DNA from: AC-32 sp963813435
GTDB taxonomy: Bacteria; Actinomycetota; Thermoleophilia; Gaiellales; Gaiellaceae
Direction of reading: 5' to 3'
NCBI GenBank assembly: GCA_963813435.1
Contig: CAWEYY010000003.1
Span: forward strand, 372,001 to 436,000
DNA length: 64,000 nt
Below are positions 32,738 to 40,743 of the stretch, piece after piece. The stretch's first letter is position 1. The number at the start of each line of letters is the position of its first letter. Made by a program: the position numbers and the translations under genes. A model generated the notes under the pieces. The model was given only the letters and a program-made list of their open reading frames with translations. It had not been told where the DNA came from and did not search any database.

Positions 32738-32800
32738 TCGCGTCAGATCCGGAGGGCCGCAAGGTCGTCCGGATCTGGCGTTTCTGGGTCCTTTTCAGCG
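32738..32800 (+). ncRNA. Candidate leader RNA or attenuator before rmuC
   Basis: Just downstream of the promoter, CAGATCCGG (32744-32752) pairs exactly with CCGGATCTG (32769-32777), followed by T-rich TTTCTGGGTCCTTTT. It could be an attenuator or a short terminated RNA. No known family is recognised. Confidence 0.35.
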
Positions 32801-32836
32801 GTGCCGTCCGACCGTGCGCCTACTGTTCGCTGGCTC

Positions 32837-33850
32837 ATGTTCGTGCTTGCGACAGTGGTCGTGCTCCTGTGCGGCGGCGGCGCGGTGTTCGCCGTCTGGC
32901 TCTCGCGCGTCCTCGACCGCCAGCTCTCCTCGCGCAACGCAGAGGTCGACGGCCGCCTGGAGGCGATCACCGAGACGATGGACCGGCGACTAGGCGAGCT
33001 GGACACGAAGGTCGACCGCCGTCTCGAGCACGCGTCGGAGCAGACGAACGCGATCCACAAGCAGCTCGGCGCGGTCGGGCAGGCGACGGAGCAGCTCGCG
33101 GAGCAGGCCAAGGGGCTCGGGCAGCTGCAGCAGATCCTGCGCCCGCCCAAGGCGCGCGGCGGCTTTGGCGAGCTCCTGCTCGCCAACCTCCTCGCAGACC
33201 GGCTGCCGCCCACGGCGTACGCGCTCCAGTACGAGTTCAGAGGCGGCGAGCGGGTGGACGCCGCAATCGTGGTCGACCGGATCGTCCCGATCGACTCCAA
33301 GTTCCCGCTCGACAACTTCGAGCGGATGGTCGGCTCGGACAACGACATCGAGCGGCAGCAGTTCGAGAAGCTCTTCGCGCGCGACGTCAAGGGACATGTC
33401 GACGCGATCGCCGGCAAGTACATCCGGCCCGACGAAGGCACCTACGACTTCGCGTTCATGTACCTGCCGTCGGAGGCGATCTATTACGAGCTCGCCTGCG
33501 GCAAGACCGGCGCGCTGCTCGAGTACGCGAACACCAAGCGGGTACTGCCCGTCTCGCCGACGACGCTGACGGCGTACCTGCAGGTGATCGTGCTCGGGCT
33601 GAAGGGCCTCCAGATCGAGCAGCACGCGCAGGAGGTCATGGCCTACTGCGCGCAGCTCCAGCAGGACTTCGGTCGCTTCCGCGAGGACTTCCAGCTCGTC
33701 GGCAAGCACCTCGGCAACGCGCGAGAGCGCTACGTCGACGCCGAGAAGCGGCTCGAGCGGTTCGGGACGAAGCTCGAGCAGGCAGCGGAATCGCCTGCAG
33801 AGCTCCCCGCCGAGGCGCACGAGCTCCCGCGCGCCGTCGACGCGGCCTAG
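32837..33850 (+). CDS. rmuC: RmuC-family DNA recombination protein
   Basis: A 337-aa protein: N-terminal membrane helix (about 3-22), a long coiled coil (25-105, with repeated LEA and QTEQL patterns) and the RmuC nuclease-like domain with GGFGELLLANLLAD, VPIDSKFPLDNFERM and the FMYLPSEAIYYELAC segment. It limits inversions at short inverted repeats in E. coli. ATG 32837 puts the helix at the N-terminus; TACTGT 10 bases upstream supports it. Starts further upstream add an uncharged tail. Confidence 0.85.
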   Translation: MFVLATVVVLLCGGGAVFAVWLSRVLDRQLSSRNAEVDGRLEAITETMDRRLGELDTKVDRRLEHASEQTNAIHKQLGAVGQATEQLAEQAKGLGQLQQILRPPKARGGFGELLLANLLADRLPPTAYALQYEFRGGERVDAAIVVDRIVPIDSKFPLDNFERMVGSDNDIERQQFEKLFARDVKGHVDAIAGKYIRPDEGTYDFAFMYLPSEAIYYELACGKTGALLEYANTKRVLPVSPTTLTAYLQVIVLGLKGLQIEQHAQEVMAYCAQLQQDFGRFREDFQLVGKHLGNARERYVDAEKRLERFGTKLEQAAESPAELPAEAHELPRAVDAA

Positions 33851-33854
33851 CCAA

Positions 33855-34101
33855 GGCGTTCGCTTGCGACGCCGACCATGAGAGGCCGTGCCGGCTTTGC
33901 CGGTGCGGCCGTTAGAGGCGTTCGCTTGCGACGCCGACCATGAGAGGCCGTGCCGGCTTTGCCGGTGCGGCCGTTAGAGGCGTTCGCTTGCGACGCCGAC
34001 CATGAGAGGCCGTGCCGGCTTTGCCGGTGCGGCCGTTAGAGGCGTTCGCTCGCGACGCCGACCATGAGAGGCCGTGCCGGCTTTGCTGCTGCGGCCGTCT
34101 A
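33855..34101 (+). repeat. Tandem array of four 62-base REP-like units
   Basis: Units begin at 33855, 33917, 33979 and 34041, nearly identical; the last overlaps the aconitase stop. Each holds two hairpins: GGCGT(T)CGC/GCGACGCC, and GGCCGTGCCGGC-TTT-GCCGGTGCGGCC. No spacers vary between units, so it is not CRISPR. It fills the gap between convergent rmuC and acn ends. Confidence 0.9.
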
Positions 34102-36045
34102 GACCTCGGCCGGCTGCTGCGCCTTGAGGTAGCGGATCAGGCCGCCGGCGACGACGATCTCGCGCTCGCGCGGGAGCAGGTCGTGCGTCAGCGTGATCGT
34201 CCCGACGCCCTCGATCTCGGTCTCGAGGTCGTCCTCGCCCTCGGCGATCGAGTGTAGCCGCGAGATCCGCCAGGTCTGGCCGAGCTCGGCCTTCTCGTAG
34301 TCGGCCAGATCCTTGAAGAGAAGCGGCGCGATGCCTTGCGCGATCAGGTTGCGGCGGTGGATGCGCGCGAAGCTCTTCGCGATCACCGCGCGGACCCCGA
34401 GCTGGACGGGCGCGAGCGCCGCGTGCTCGCGGCTCGAGCCCTGGCCGTAGTTGTCGCCGGCGACGATGAACCCTCCACCCCACTCGTGCGCGCGGCGCGG
34501 GAACTCCTTGTCGCGGTGCTGGAACGTGAACTCCGCGATCGCGGGGACGTTCGAGCGATAGGCCATCACGGTCGCACCGTCCGGCGAGAGGTCGCCGGTC
34601 GAGATGTCGTCCGGGGCGACGATCAGTACGCGCAGCTCGAGCTCGTCCGGCAGCATCTTCTGCTCGGGCGGCGGCTTGATGTTCGGCCCGCGGGGAATCT
34701 GAATCGACGCGGCCTCCTCGGCGGGCACCGGCTCGAGGATGTGGTTCTGGACGACCTCGGGCCTGGCGTCGGGCCGCTCGGGCAGAACGACGTCCGGCAG
34801 CTCGCGCGGATCCGAGATCACGCCGGTCAGCATCGAAGCGGCAGCGACCGCCGGAGAGCAGAGGTAGACCTGGTCGTCGGCGGTCCCGCTCCGGCCCGGG
34901 AAGTTCCGGTTGAAGGTACGCAGCGAAGCCGACCCGGACGGAGGCGCCTGGCCCATCCCCACGCATGGACCGCAGGCCGGCTCGAGCATCCGCACGCCCG
35001 CCATCAGCAGGTCGACGTAGGTGCCGGAGCGCGTGATCTGGTCGAGGATCTGGCGCGAGCCGGGCGTGGCCGTCGCCGAGATCATCTTCTCGGAGAGGCG
35101 CTGGCCGCGGAGCACCGCGCCGCAGACGGCGAGGTCCTCGTACGACGAGTTGACCGACGAGCCGATGCAGACCTGCGTCAGCTCGGTCCCGACGAGCTCG
35201 TCGACCGGAACGACCTTGTCCGGGCTCGACGGCTTGGCCACGAGCGGAACGAGCTCCGCCAGGTCGATGTGCTCCTCCTCGTCGAAGTCGCCCGTGTTGC
35301 CGGTGTCGAGCGCGACGAAGTCCTCCTCGCGCCGCTGCTCGGCGAGCCAGCGCCGCGTCTCGTCGTCGGCGGGGAAGACCGCTCCCGTCGCGCCGAGCTC
35401 GGCGATCATGTTCGCGATCGTCCCGCGCTCGGTGTAGTTGAGCGTCGCGACGCCCGGGCCGGTGAACTCGAAGATCGCCCCACGCCCGCCGCGCACGGTT
35501 CGGCGCCGCAGCAGCTCGAGGATGATGTCCTTCGCCTGGATCCACGGGCGCCTGAGCTCGTTCTCGAGGAAGACGCCGACGATCCGCGGACACGGCAGCT
35601 CGAACGGGTGGCCTGCCATGCAGACCGCGACGTCGAGCCCGCCCGCGCCGATCGCGATCATCGCGCACGAGCCCGACTGGGTCGTGTGGCTGTCGGCGCC
35701 GACAAGCGTCTTTCCGGGGGTCGCGAACCGCTCGCAGTGGACGTAGTGGCAGATTCCGTTGCCCGGCCGCGAGAACCAGAGCCCGTAGCGCGCGGACATC
35801 GCCTGCAGGAAGCGGTGGTCGTCCGGGTTCTTGAAGTCGATCTGGAGGATGTTGTGGTCGACGTAGACGACGGCCGTCTCGACCTGGACACGCTCGACCT
35901 CGAACAGCTCGAACTGCATGCAGGCCATCGTCCCCGTCGCGTCCTGCGCGAGCGTCTGGTCGACGCGCAGCGCGATCTCCTGTCCGGGTACGAGGTCGCC
36001 GCGCTCGAGGTGGTCTTCGAGGATCGTGCGCGCGAGCGAGGCCAT
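34099..36045 (-). CDS. acn: Aconitate hydratase (about 650 aa type)
   Basis: A 648-aa Fe-S hydratase interconverting citrate and isocitrate. VGADSHTTQSGS, the three cluster cysteines (one in TQVCIGSSVNSS, two in LEPACGPCVGMGQ), NRNFPGRSG and the swivel-domain IVAGDNYGQGSSREHAA are present. The length is that of the short mitochondrial/thermophile-like form rather than 900-aa AcnA. ATG 36045 has TACTCT 5 bases upstream, so the mRNA is probably leaderless. Confidence 0.93.
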   Translation of the reverse strand: MASLARTILEDHLERGDLVPGQEIALRVDQTLAQDATGTMACMQFELFEVERVQVETAVVYVDHNILQIDFKNPDDHRFLQAMSARYGLWFSRPGNGICHYVHCERFATPGKTLVGADSHTTQSGSCAMIAIGAGGLDVAVCMAGHPFELPCPRIVGVFLENELRRPWIQAKDIILELLRRRTVRGGRGAIFEFTGPGVATLNYTERGTIANMIAELGATGAVFPADDETRRWLAEQRREEDFVALDTGNTGDFDEEEHIDLAELVPLVAKPSSPDKVVPVDELVGTELTQVCIGSSVNSSYEDLAVCGAVLRGQRLSEKMISATATPGSRQILDQITRSGTYVDLLMAGVRMLEPACGPCVGMGQAPPSGSASLRTFNRNFPGRSGTADDQVYLCSPAVAAASMLTGVISDPRELPDVVLPERPDARPEVVQNHILEPVPAEEAASIQIPRGPNIKPPPEQKMLPDELELRVLIVAPDDISTGDLSPDGATVMAYRSNVPAIAEFTFQHRDKEFPRRAHEWGGGFIVAGDNYGQGSSREHAALAPVQLGVRAVIAKSFARIHRRNLIAQGIAPLLFKDLADYEKAELGQTWRISRLHSIAEGEDDLETEIEGVGTITLTHDLLPREREIVVAGGLIRYLKAQQPAEV

Positions 36046-36050
36046 CACAA

Positions 36051-36056
36051 AGAGTA
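36051..36056 (-). promoter_or_regulatory. -10 box of aconitase gene
   Basis: TACTCT lies 5 bases before ATG 36045 and 2 before the in-frame GTG 36048, favouring the ATG. Confidence 0.5.
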
Positions 36057-36069
36057 TTCCTGAAGCGGC

Positions 36070-37212
36070 CTAGTAACGCAGGAGCGCGCCGATGCCCTCG
36101 ACCTGGTCGAGGTCGTGGCGCTCGCGGAACGCGCACACAGTTCCCCCATGGGCGAGCGTCCGGTGCACCGCGAGGTCGAGCCCGTCGCGGCTCTCTTCCA
36201 TCCGCGCCCCGTCGAGCGGGCAGGCGCCGGCCTCGATGCCGACGCGGCCGCACGCCGGACACTCCCACACCGATCGGTCTGCCCCTTCTTGGAAGAGCAG
36301 CAGCTCCACGCGTCCGTCCGAAGCAGCCTCGAGCGTCTGCGCCCATCCGGCAGCGGCTTTCCCGTCCCTGCCGGCCTCCCCGCTCCAGCGCTCGGCCGCC
36401 GAGGTCTCCTGCTCGACCCGCCACCGCTCGAGCACCGGCTCGATCGCCTGCAGCAGCTCGGACGGTCCTGCGTGAGCCTCGGCGGCGGTCCAGCCCACGA
36501 TCGCGTTGCGCACTTCGTGAGAGAGCTCAGCCTCGAGCTCGGCGCGCGTCTCCTCGGCGCAGACGACCACCAGCCCGGGGCTCCGAAGCCGGCGGGCCTG
36601 ACGGTCGATCAGCTCCGCGACCTCCCGCAGGTGGTCCTGCACCAGCTTCTCGATGTGGCGCTGGTAGCGCGCCTGCGACCAGCCGCCCTGGTCGTGGTGG
36701 CCGGGCTGCTCGTCGAAGTGCTCCACAAGCTCCTCGAGCCGTCCGCCTTTCAGCAGGTAGAGATCGCCACGCTCCCGCCCGACAAAGGCGACCAGCACTC
36801 CCTCGCCCCTGCCGACCAGGGGAACAAGGGGGGCAAGGTAGAGGTCCCGGCCAACCTCCGTCAGATCTGGCACCCGCTCGCTTAGCGGCAGCGGCCGCCA
36901 GAGGTCGTCGAGCCCGGCGCAGAAGACGGCGTAGCCGTGAGAGCCCTCACGGTGGAAGTCCTGGTCGAAGAACGCGTGCAGCCTGGCAGCGTCGTCGCGC
37001 AAGCCCTGCTTCTGCTCGTGCGTGAGCTCGACACGGGTCGCCGCGTCGGAGCGGCCGATCTCGTGAACCATCGCCTTCACCCGGCTATCGACGTCCCCTG
37101 GGGTCGGCGAGACACTTGGGTCGAGGTCGAGGTAGAAACTGATCGCGCATCCGTTCTCAGCCCGAAAGGCCGCGAGGTCGCGCAGCCCGTCCCAGGTCAC
37201 TGTCGTCGCCAT
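36070..37212 (-). CDS. eRF1-like/Vms1-type protein (baeRF family) with Zn ribbon
   Basis: A 380-aa protein. The N-terminus starts TVTWDGLRDLAAFRAENGCAISFYLDLDP; mid-protein QGGWSQARYQRHIE matches the GGWSQ-type loop of actinobacterial Vms1/VLRF1 peptidyl-tRNA hydrolase-like proteins, followed by VVVCAEE. A C-terminal zinc ribbon has CPACGRVGIEAGACPLDG. It probably acts on stalled peptidyl-tRNA. ATG 37212 follows GGAGAGGACAGGA. It diverges from trxB. Confidence 0.78.
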   Translation of the reverse strand: MATTVTWDGLRDLAAFRAENGCAISFYLDLDPSVSPTPGDVDSRVKAMVHEIGRSDAATRVELTHEQKQGLRDDAARLHAFFDQDFHREGSHGYAVFCAGLDDLWRPLPLSERVPDLTEVGRDLYLAPLVPLVGRGEGVLVAFVGRERGDLYLLKGGRLEELVEHFDEQPGHHDQGGWSQARYQRHIEKLVQDHLREVAELIDRQARRLRSPGLVVVCAEETRAELEAELSHEVRNAIVGWTAAEAHAGPSELLQAIEPVLERWRVEQETSAAERWSGEAGRDGKAAAGWAQTLEAASDGRVELLLFQEGADRSVWECPACGRVGIEAGACPLDGARMEESRDGLDLAVHRTLAHGGTVCAFRERHDLDQVEGIGALLRY

Positions 37213-37290
37213 TCCTGTCCTCTCCCCCTTTGCTGGAAAGCCGCCGATTCTATGCATAGCCTGAGGAAGTCTCGACCGGTCGCGGTCGTT

Positions 37291-37296
37291 TAATAC
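37291..37296 (+). promoter_or_regulatory. -10 box of trxB
   Basis: TAATAC lies 4 bases before GTG 37301 and 10 before ATG 37307; no Shine-Dalgarno is seen, so the GTG of a leaderless mRNA fits best. Confidence 0.45.
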
Positions 37297-37300
37297 TCCA

Positions 37301-38275
37301 GTGGACATGAGCAAGGAAACTCGAGAGCTGATCATCATCGGAGGCGGTCCCGCGGGTTACACGGCGGCGCTGTATGCGGCGCGCGCGAACCTCGAGCCGC
37401 TCGTGATCGAGGGCTTCGCCTGGGGCGGCCAGCTGATGATCACGAGCGACGTCGAGAACTACCCCGGCTACCCGGACGGGATCCTCGGGCCGCAGATGAT
37501 GCAGGACTTCAGGCGCCAGGCCGAGCGCTTCGGCGCCGAGTTCGTCACCGACGACGTGACGAAGGTGGACTTCAGCGGGCAGCCGTTCCGTGTGTGGGTC
37601 GGCGACAAGGAGTTCACCTCTGAGAGCGTGATTGTGGCCACGGGAGCGAGCGCGCGGCAACTTGGCCTCGAGTCCGAGAGAACACTCCAGGGGAAGGGCG
37701 TCTCCTACTGCGCCGTCTGCGACGCGGCCTTCTTCCGCGACCGGGAGGTCGTGGTCGTCGGCGGCGGCGACTCTGCGATGGAGGAGGCGATCTTCCTGAC
37801 GAAGTTCGCGACCAAGGTGTCGCTCGTCCACCGGCGCGACAAGTTCCGGGCCTCGCCGATCATGATCGACCGCGCCCGGGCGAACGAGAAGATCGAGTTC
37901 GTCACGCCGGCGGTCGTCGACCACGTCCTCTCCGAGGGCGGCCAGACGACCGGCGTGCTGATCCGCGACCTCGGGACCGACGAGACGCGCGAGCTTCCTG
38001 CGCAGGGCGTGTTTGTCGCAATCGGACACGACCCGAACACGAAGCTCTTCCTCGAGCAGCTCGACCACGACGAGGCCGGCTACCTCGTGACGAAGCCCGG
38101 CTCGACCGCGACGAATATCGAGGGCGTTTTCGCCGCCGGCGACGTCGTCGACCACACCTACCGTCAGGCCGTCACGGCCGCGGGCAGCGGCACGATGGCC
38201 GCGCTCGACGCCGAGCGGTGGCTCTCGGCACGGCAGGCGCTCCCCGTCCCGAAGCCCGAGACCGCCGAGGTCTAG
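37301..38275 (+). CDS. trxB: Thioredoxin reductase
   Basis: A 324-aa flavoenzyme that reduces thioredoxin with NADPH. FAD motif LIIIGGGPAGYTAALYAARA, active-site dithiol in YCAVCDAAFF (about residues 139-142), NADPH motif VVVVGGGDSAMEEA with HRRDKFRAS, and C-terminal VFAAGDVVDHTYRQAVTAAG. It could serve the island thioredoxin as well as host ones. Start GTG 37301 is favoured by the -10 box. Confidence 0.95.
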   Translation: MDMSKETRELIIIGGGPAGYTAALYAARANLEPLVIEGFAWGGQLMITSDVENYPGYPDGILGPQMMQDFRRQAERFGAEFVTDDVTKVDFSGQPFRVWVGDKEFTSESVIVATGASARQLGLESERTLQGKGVSYCAVCDAAFFRDREVVVVGGGDSAMEEAIFLTKFATKVSLVHRRDKFRASPIMIDRARANEKIEFVTPAVVDHVLSEGGQTTGVLIRDLGTDETRELPAQGVFVAIGHDPNTKLFLEQLDHDEAGYLVTKPGSTATNIEGVFAAGDVVDHTYRQAVTAAGSGTMAALDAERWLSARQALPVPKPETAEV

Positions 38276-38288
38276 CCGGAACCCTCGC

Positions 38289-38294
38289 TAGCCT
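38289..38294 (+). promoter_or_regulatory. -10 box of leaderless corA-like gene
   Basis: TAGCCT lies 6 bases before ATG 38301, with no ribosome-binding site between. Confidence 0.55.
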
Positions 38295-38300
38295 CCGCGA

Positions 38301-39218
38301 ATGGCCGACGTCGAGTGGATCGACCTCGTCGATCCGGACGAAGCCGAGCTCCAGAGGAAATTCGGGCACACGCTCCACCCGCTCGCGATCGAGAGGCTGC
38401 TCCAACCGGCGCAGCACGAGGACGAGCCGCGGCCGACGATCGAGCGCCACGAGGACTACGTGTTCGGCGTCATCCTCGTGGCCGTGTCCGTCCCGGAGGA
38501 GGACCGGCTCTTCTACCAGGAGATCGACATCGTCGTCACTCATGGAATGCTGCTCACCGTCCGCAAGACGCCGCCGGGCGAGAAGCCGTACGACACGAGC
38601 GACGTCCACGCGACGTGCGACGCCGACGGCGAGCCGCCGAAGCCGGGGATGGTCCTCTATCACCTCATCGACGACATCGCCGAGCGGTACCTCGACCTGA
38701 TCGACTCGATCAACGACGAGATCGACGAGCTCGAGGATCACGTGGAGGACTGGCCCGCTGCGCGGGTCCGCGCGCGGATCTCAGGCCTCCGGCATGACCT
38801 CTTGCACGTGCGCCGCACCCTCGCCCCGACGCGCGACGCCGTGCGGCGCGTGGTCGACGGCAGGATCGGCCTCGAAGGGGCGAAGCTCTTCACCCCAGAC
38901 GTTCAGCTGCATTTCGCGGATGCGTACGACAAGCTCCTCCGCGCGAGCGACGGCCTCGAGCTGTCGCGCGATCTCGTCGCCGGTGTGCGCGACTACAGCC
39001 AGGCGAAGATCGCGAACGACCAGAACGAGGTGATGAAGCGGCTCACGGCGGTCGCGTCGATCCTGCTCGTCCCGACCTTCATCGTCGGGCTCTACGGCCA
39101 GAACTTCCGCCACATCCCCGAGCTCCTGTGGGGATTCGGCTACTGGTGGTCGTGGGCGTGGATCATCGCGACGACGGTCTTCCAGATCGTCTTCTACCGA
39201 CGCAAGGGCTGGCTCTAG
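38301..39218 (+). CDS. corA: CorA-family divalent cation transporter, YGQNF variant
   Basis: A 305-aa protein: an alpha/beta cytoplasmic domain, a long helix (about 125-245, with LIDSINDEIDELEDHVED) and two C-terminal membrane helices. The selectivity motif after helix 1 reads LYGQNFRHIPEL instead of the usual YGMNF; MPEL is IPEL. The family moves Mg2+, Co2+ or Zn2+. The Met-to-Gln change at the pore mouth may alter ion choice. Confidence 0.88.
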   Translation: MADVEWIDLVDPDEAELQRKFGHTLHPLAIERLLQPAQHEDEPRPTIERHEDYVFGVILVAVSVPEEDRLFYQEIDIVVTHGMLLTVRKTPPGEKPYDTSDVHATCDADGEPPKPGMVLYHLIDDIAERYLDLIDSINDEIDELEDHVEDWPAARVRARISGLRHDLLHVRRTLAPTRDAVRRVVDGRIGLEGAKLFTPDVQLHFADAYDKLLRASDGLELSRDLVAGVRDYSQAKIANDQNEVMKRLTAVASILLVPTFIVGLYGQNFRHIPELLWGFGYWWSWAWIIATTVFQIVFYRRKGWL

Positions 39219-39234
39219 CACACGGCTCCGGCAC

Positions 39235-39240
39235 TACCAT
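39235..39240 (+). promoter_or_regulatory. -10 box of leaderless Zn-ribbon/PAS gene
   Basis: TACCAT lies 6 bases before GTG 39247, immediately after the corA-like gene. Confidence 0.55.
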
Positions 39241-39246
39241 GGTCGC

Positions 39247-39690
39247 GTGCCCTACTTCATCTGCCCGAACTGCAAGGAGCGCTCGATCGACCACGACCGG
39301 CGCGAGGGCCTAACCAGCGAGGCGGTCTCCTGCCACCACTGCGGGTTCGGGTTTCTGTTCGAGCTGCTCGAGGACTACTACCCGGCGCCGAACACGGGCT
39401 TCGTCGTCTGCGACAAGGACGCGCGCGTGCTCGCCGCCGGGCGCGACGTCTTCGAGCTCTCCGGGTACCGCGAGCAGGAGCTGATGGGGCGCGACGTCGT
39501 CGAGGCGCTCGGCCTGAGCGGCTTCGACGGGCAGAACCCGGCTCAGGTCGCACTGGAATGGGGCGTCCGCAAGATGGGCGAGCAGCTCGAGCTGCGCTCG
39601 CGCGTCGGGCACATGAAGAGCGTCACGGCCGACTTCTTCCCGGCCTACGACGACGACGGCGGCCTGCTCGTCGCGCTCACGCCGCGCTAA
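39247..39690 (+). CDS. Zinc-ribbon plus PAS-like domain protein
   Basis: A 147-aa protein. An N-terminal zinc ribbon (FICPNCKERS, then CHHCGFGF, about residues 5-35) is joined to a PAS-like domain with NTGFVVCDKDARVLAAG, FELSGYREQELMGRDVVEALGL and FFPAYDDDGGLLVAL. It is likely a small sensory or signalling protein with no output domain. Its stop directly abuts a REP-like element at 39691. Confidence 0.75.
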   Translation: MPYFICPNCKERSIDHDRREGLTSEAVSCHHCGFGFLFELLEDYYPAPNTGFVVCDKDARVLAAGRDVFELSGYREQELMGRDVVEALGLSGFDGQNPAQVALEWGVRKMGEQLELRSRVGHMKSVTADFFPAYDDDGGLLVALTPR

Positions 39691-40032
39691 GGCGCCGACT
39701 TGGCGGCGCCGACCGTGAAGCCCGGGCGGGCTTCGCCGCATGGGCGTTGAACACACTCGGCAGCTGGGCTCGACCCAGGCCTGAAGCTCCTCGAGCGCGT
39801 CCAGCGCGCTCTCGAGCTCGCGCAGCTCCTCGCGCGCGGCGGATTCGTTGATCGACCCGACCAGCCCCAGCAGCTCGAGGCGCTCGATCGCGAGCTCGCT
39901 GAGCTCGGTTCGCGCGCGCTTCTCGATCGCGGCCTGGTTCAGGCGCGAGCGCGCCCGCTCGGCGCGTGCGGCCAGGCTCGCCGCCTCGCCGGCGAGCGCG
40001 TCGGCATAGATCGCGAGCTCGACCGAGCGCAC
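39310..40032 (-). CDS. Small coiled-coil protein with REP-extended reading frame
   Basis: The first about 95 residues (VELAIYADALAGEAASLAAR, then ERLELLGLVGSINESAAREE and LDALEELQAW) look genuine: helical, Ala/Glu/Leu rich. The frame then runs through the REP-like element (39691-39750) and 380 bases antisense to the Zn-ribbon/PAS gene before stopping at 39310; that tail is unlikely to be native. GTG 40032 has TAACCT 6 bases upstream. A conserved protein of about 95-100 aa whose stop was lost is the best reading. Function is unknown. Confidence 0.55.
   Translation of the reverse strand: MRSVELAIYADALAGEAASLAARAERARSRLNQAAIEKRARTELSELAIERLELLGLVGSINESAAREELRELESALDALEELQAWVEPSCRVCSTPMRRSPPGLHGRRRQVGALARRERDEQAAVVVVGREEVGRDALHVPDARAQLELLAHLADAPFQCDLSRVLPVEAAQAERLDDVAPHQLLLAVPGELEDVAPGGEHARVLVADDEARVRRRVVVLEQLEQKPEPAVVAGDRLAG
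39691..39750 (+). repeat. REP-like element, divergent variant
   Basis: Same architecture as the 62-base units but different stems: GGCGCC/GGCGCC, the GCCGACCGTGA connector, then GAAGCCCG/CGGGCTTC. Stem sequences differ while pairing is kept. Confidence 0.6.
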
Positions 40033-40038
40033 GACCGA

Positions 40039-40044
40039 AGGTTA
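40039..40044 (-). promoter_or_regulatory. -10 box of coiled-coil gene
   Basis: TAACCT lies 6 bases before GTG 40032 and overlaps the nth stop codon. Confidence 0.5.
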
Positions 40045-40743
40045 GGCGGGTGCGTGTGACACGACTGTGCCGGCTTCGAGCCGACTTGCAGGACACAGGT
40101 CGGTCAGCACGCACTCCTCGCAGCGAGGGCTCCGCGCGATGCAGACCCTGCGGCCGTGCCAGATGAGCAGGTGCGGGAAGACGTTCCAGTAGCGCCGCGG
40201 GACGAGCCGCATCAGGTCGCGCTCGATCTTGACCGGGTCGTCCTGCCTCGTCAGGCCGAGCCGCTGCGAGAGGCGGCGAACATGCGTGTCGACGACGATC
40301 CCGACCGCCTCGCCGCGCTCAGCGACCACGACGTTCGCCGTCTTGCGCGCGACGCCCGGGAGGCGCAGGAGATCTTCGAGCCGGCCCGGGACGCGACCGT
40401 CGTAGTCCTCGATCAGCATCGTCATCGTCCCGCGCAGCGCCTTGGTCTTCTGGCGGAAGAAGCCGGTGGGCCGGATGTCGTTCTCCAGCTCCTCGACCGG
40501 GACGGCGAGGTAGTCCTCCGGCCGGCGGTACTTCGCGAACAGCCGCTCGGTCACGCGGTTGACGTTCACGTCGGTCGTCTGCGCCGAGAGCATCACCGAG
40601 ACGAGTAGCTCGAGGTCGCTCCGGTACCGAAGCGCGATCGTCGCGTCCGGATGCTCCGCGAGCAGGCGCTCGACGATCGGCACGATCCGCTCCTTCTTGG
40701 GGCCGACGCGCCGCCTCGCCTCGGCGACGTAGCTTCGCGCCAT
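40042..40743 (-). CDS. nth: Endonuclease III (DNA glycosylase/AP lyase)
   Basis: A 233-aa base-excision enzyme that removes oxidised pyrimidines. Helix-hairpin-helix LPGVARKTANVVV contains the lyase Lys, VDTHVRRL holds the catalytic Asp, and the 4Fe-4S ligands lie in CIARSPRCEECVLTDLC with 6-2-5 spacing. ATG 40743 overlaps the upstream AddA stop by one base (TGATG), placing it third in the repair operon. Confidence 0.95.
   Translation of the reverse strand: MARSYVAEARRRVGPKKERIVPIVERLLAEHPDATIALRYRSDLELLVSVMLSAQTTDVNVNRVTERLFAKYRRPEDYLAVPVEELENDIRPTGFFRQKTKALRGTMTMLIEDYDGRVPGRLEDLLRLPGVARKTANVVVAERGEAVGIVVDTHVRRLSQRLGLTRQDDPVKIERDLMRLVPRRYWNVFPHLLIWHGRRVCIARSPRCEECVLTDLCPASRLEAGTVVSHAPA

Noticed and set aside
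33855..34101. Possible CRISPR array (four regularly spaced repeats)
   Set aside because: The units are contiguous with no variable spacers, and no cas genes lie nearby. It is a tandem repeat of a hairpin element.
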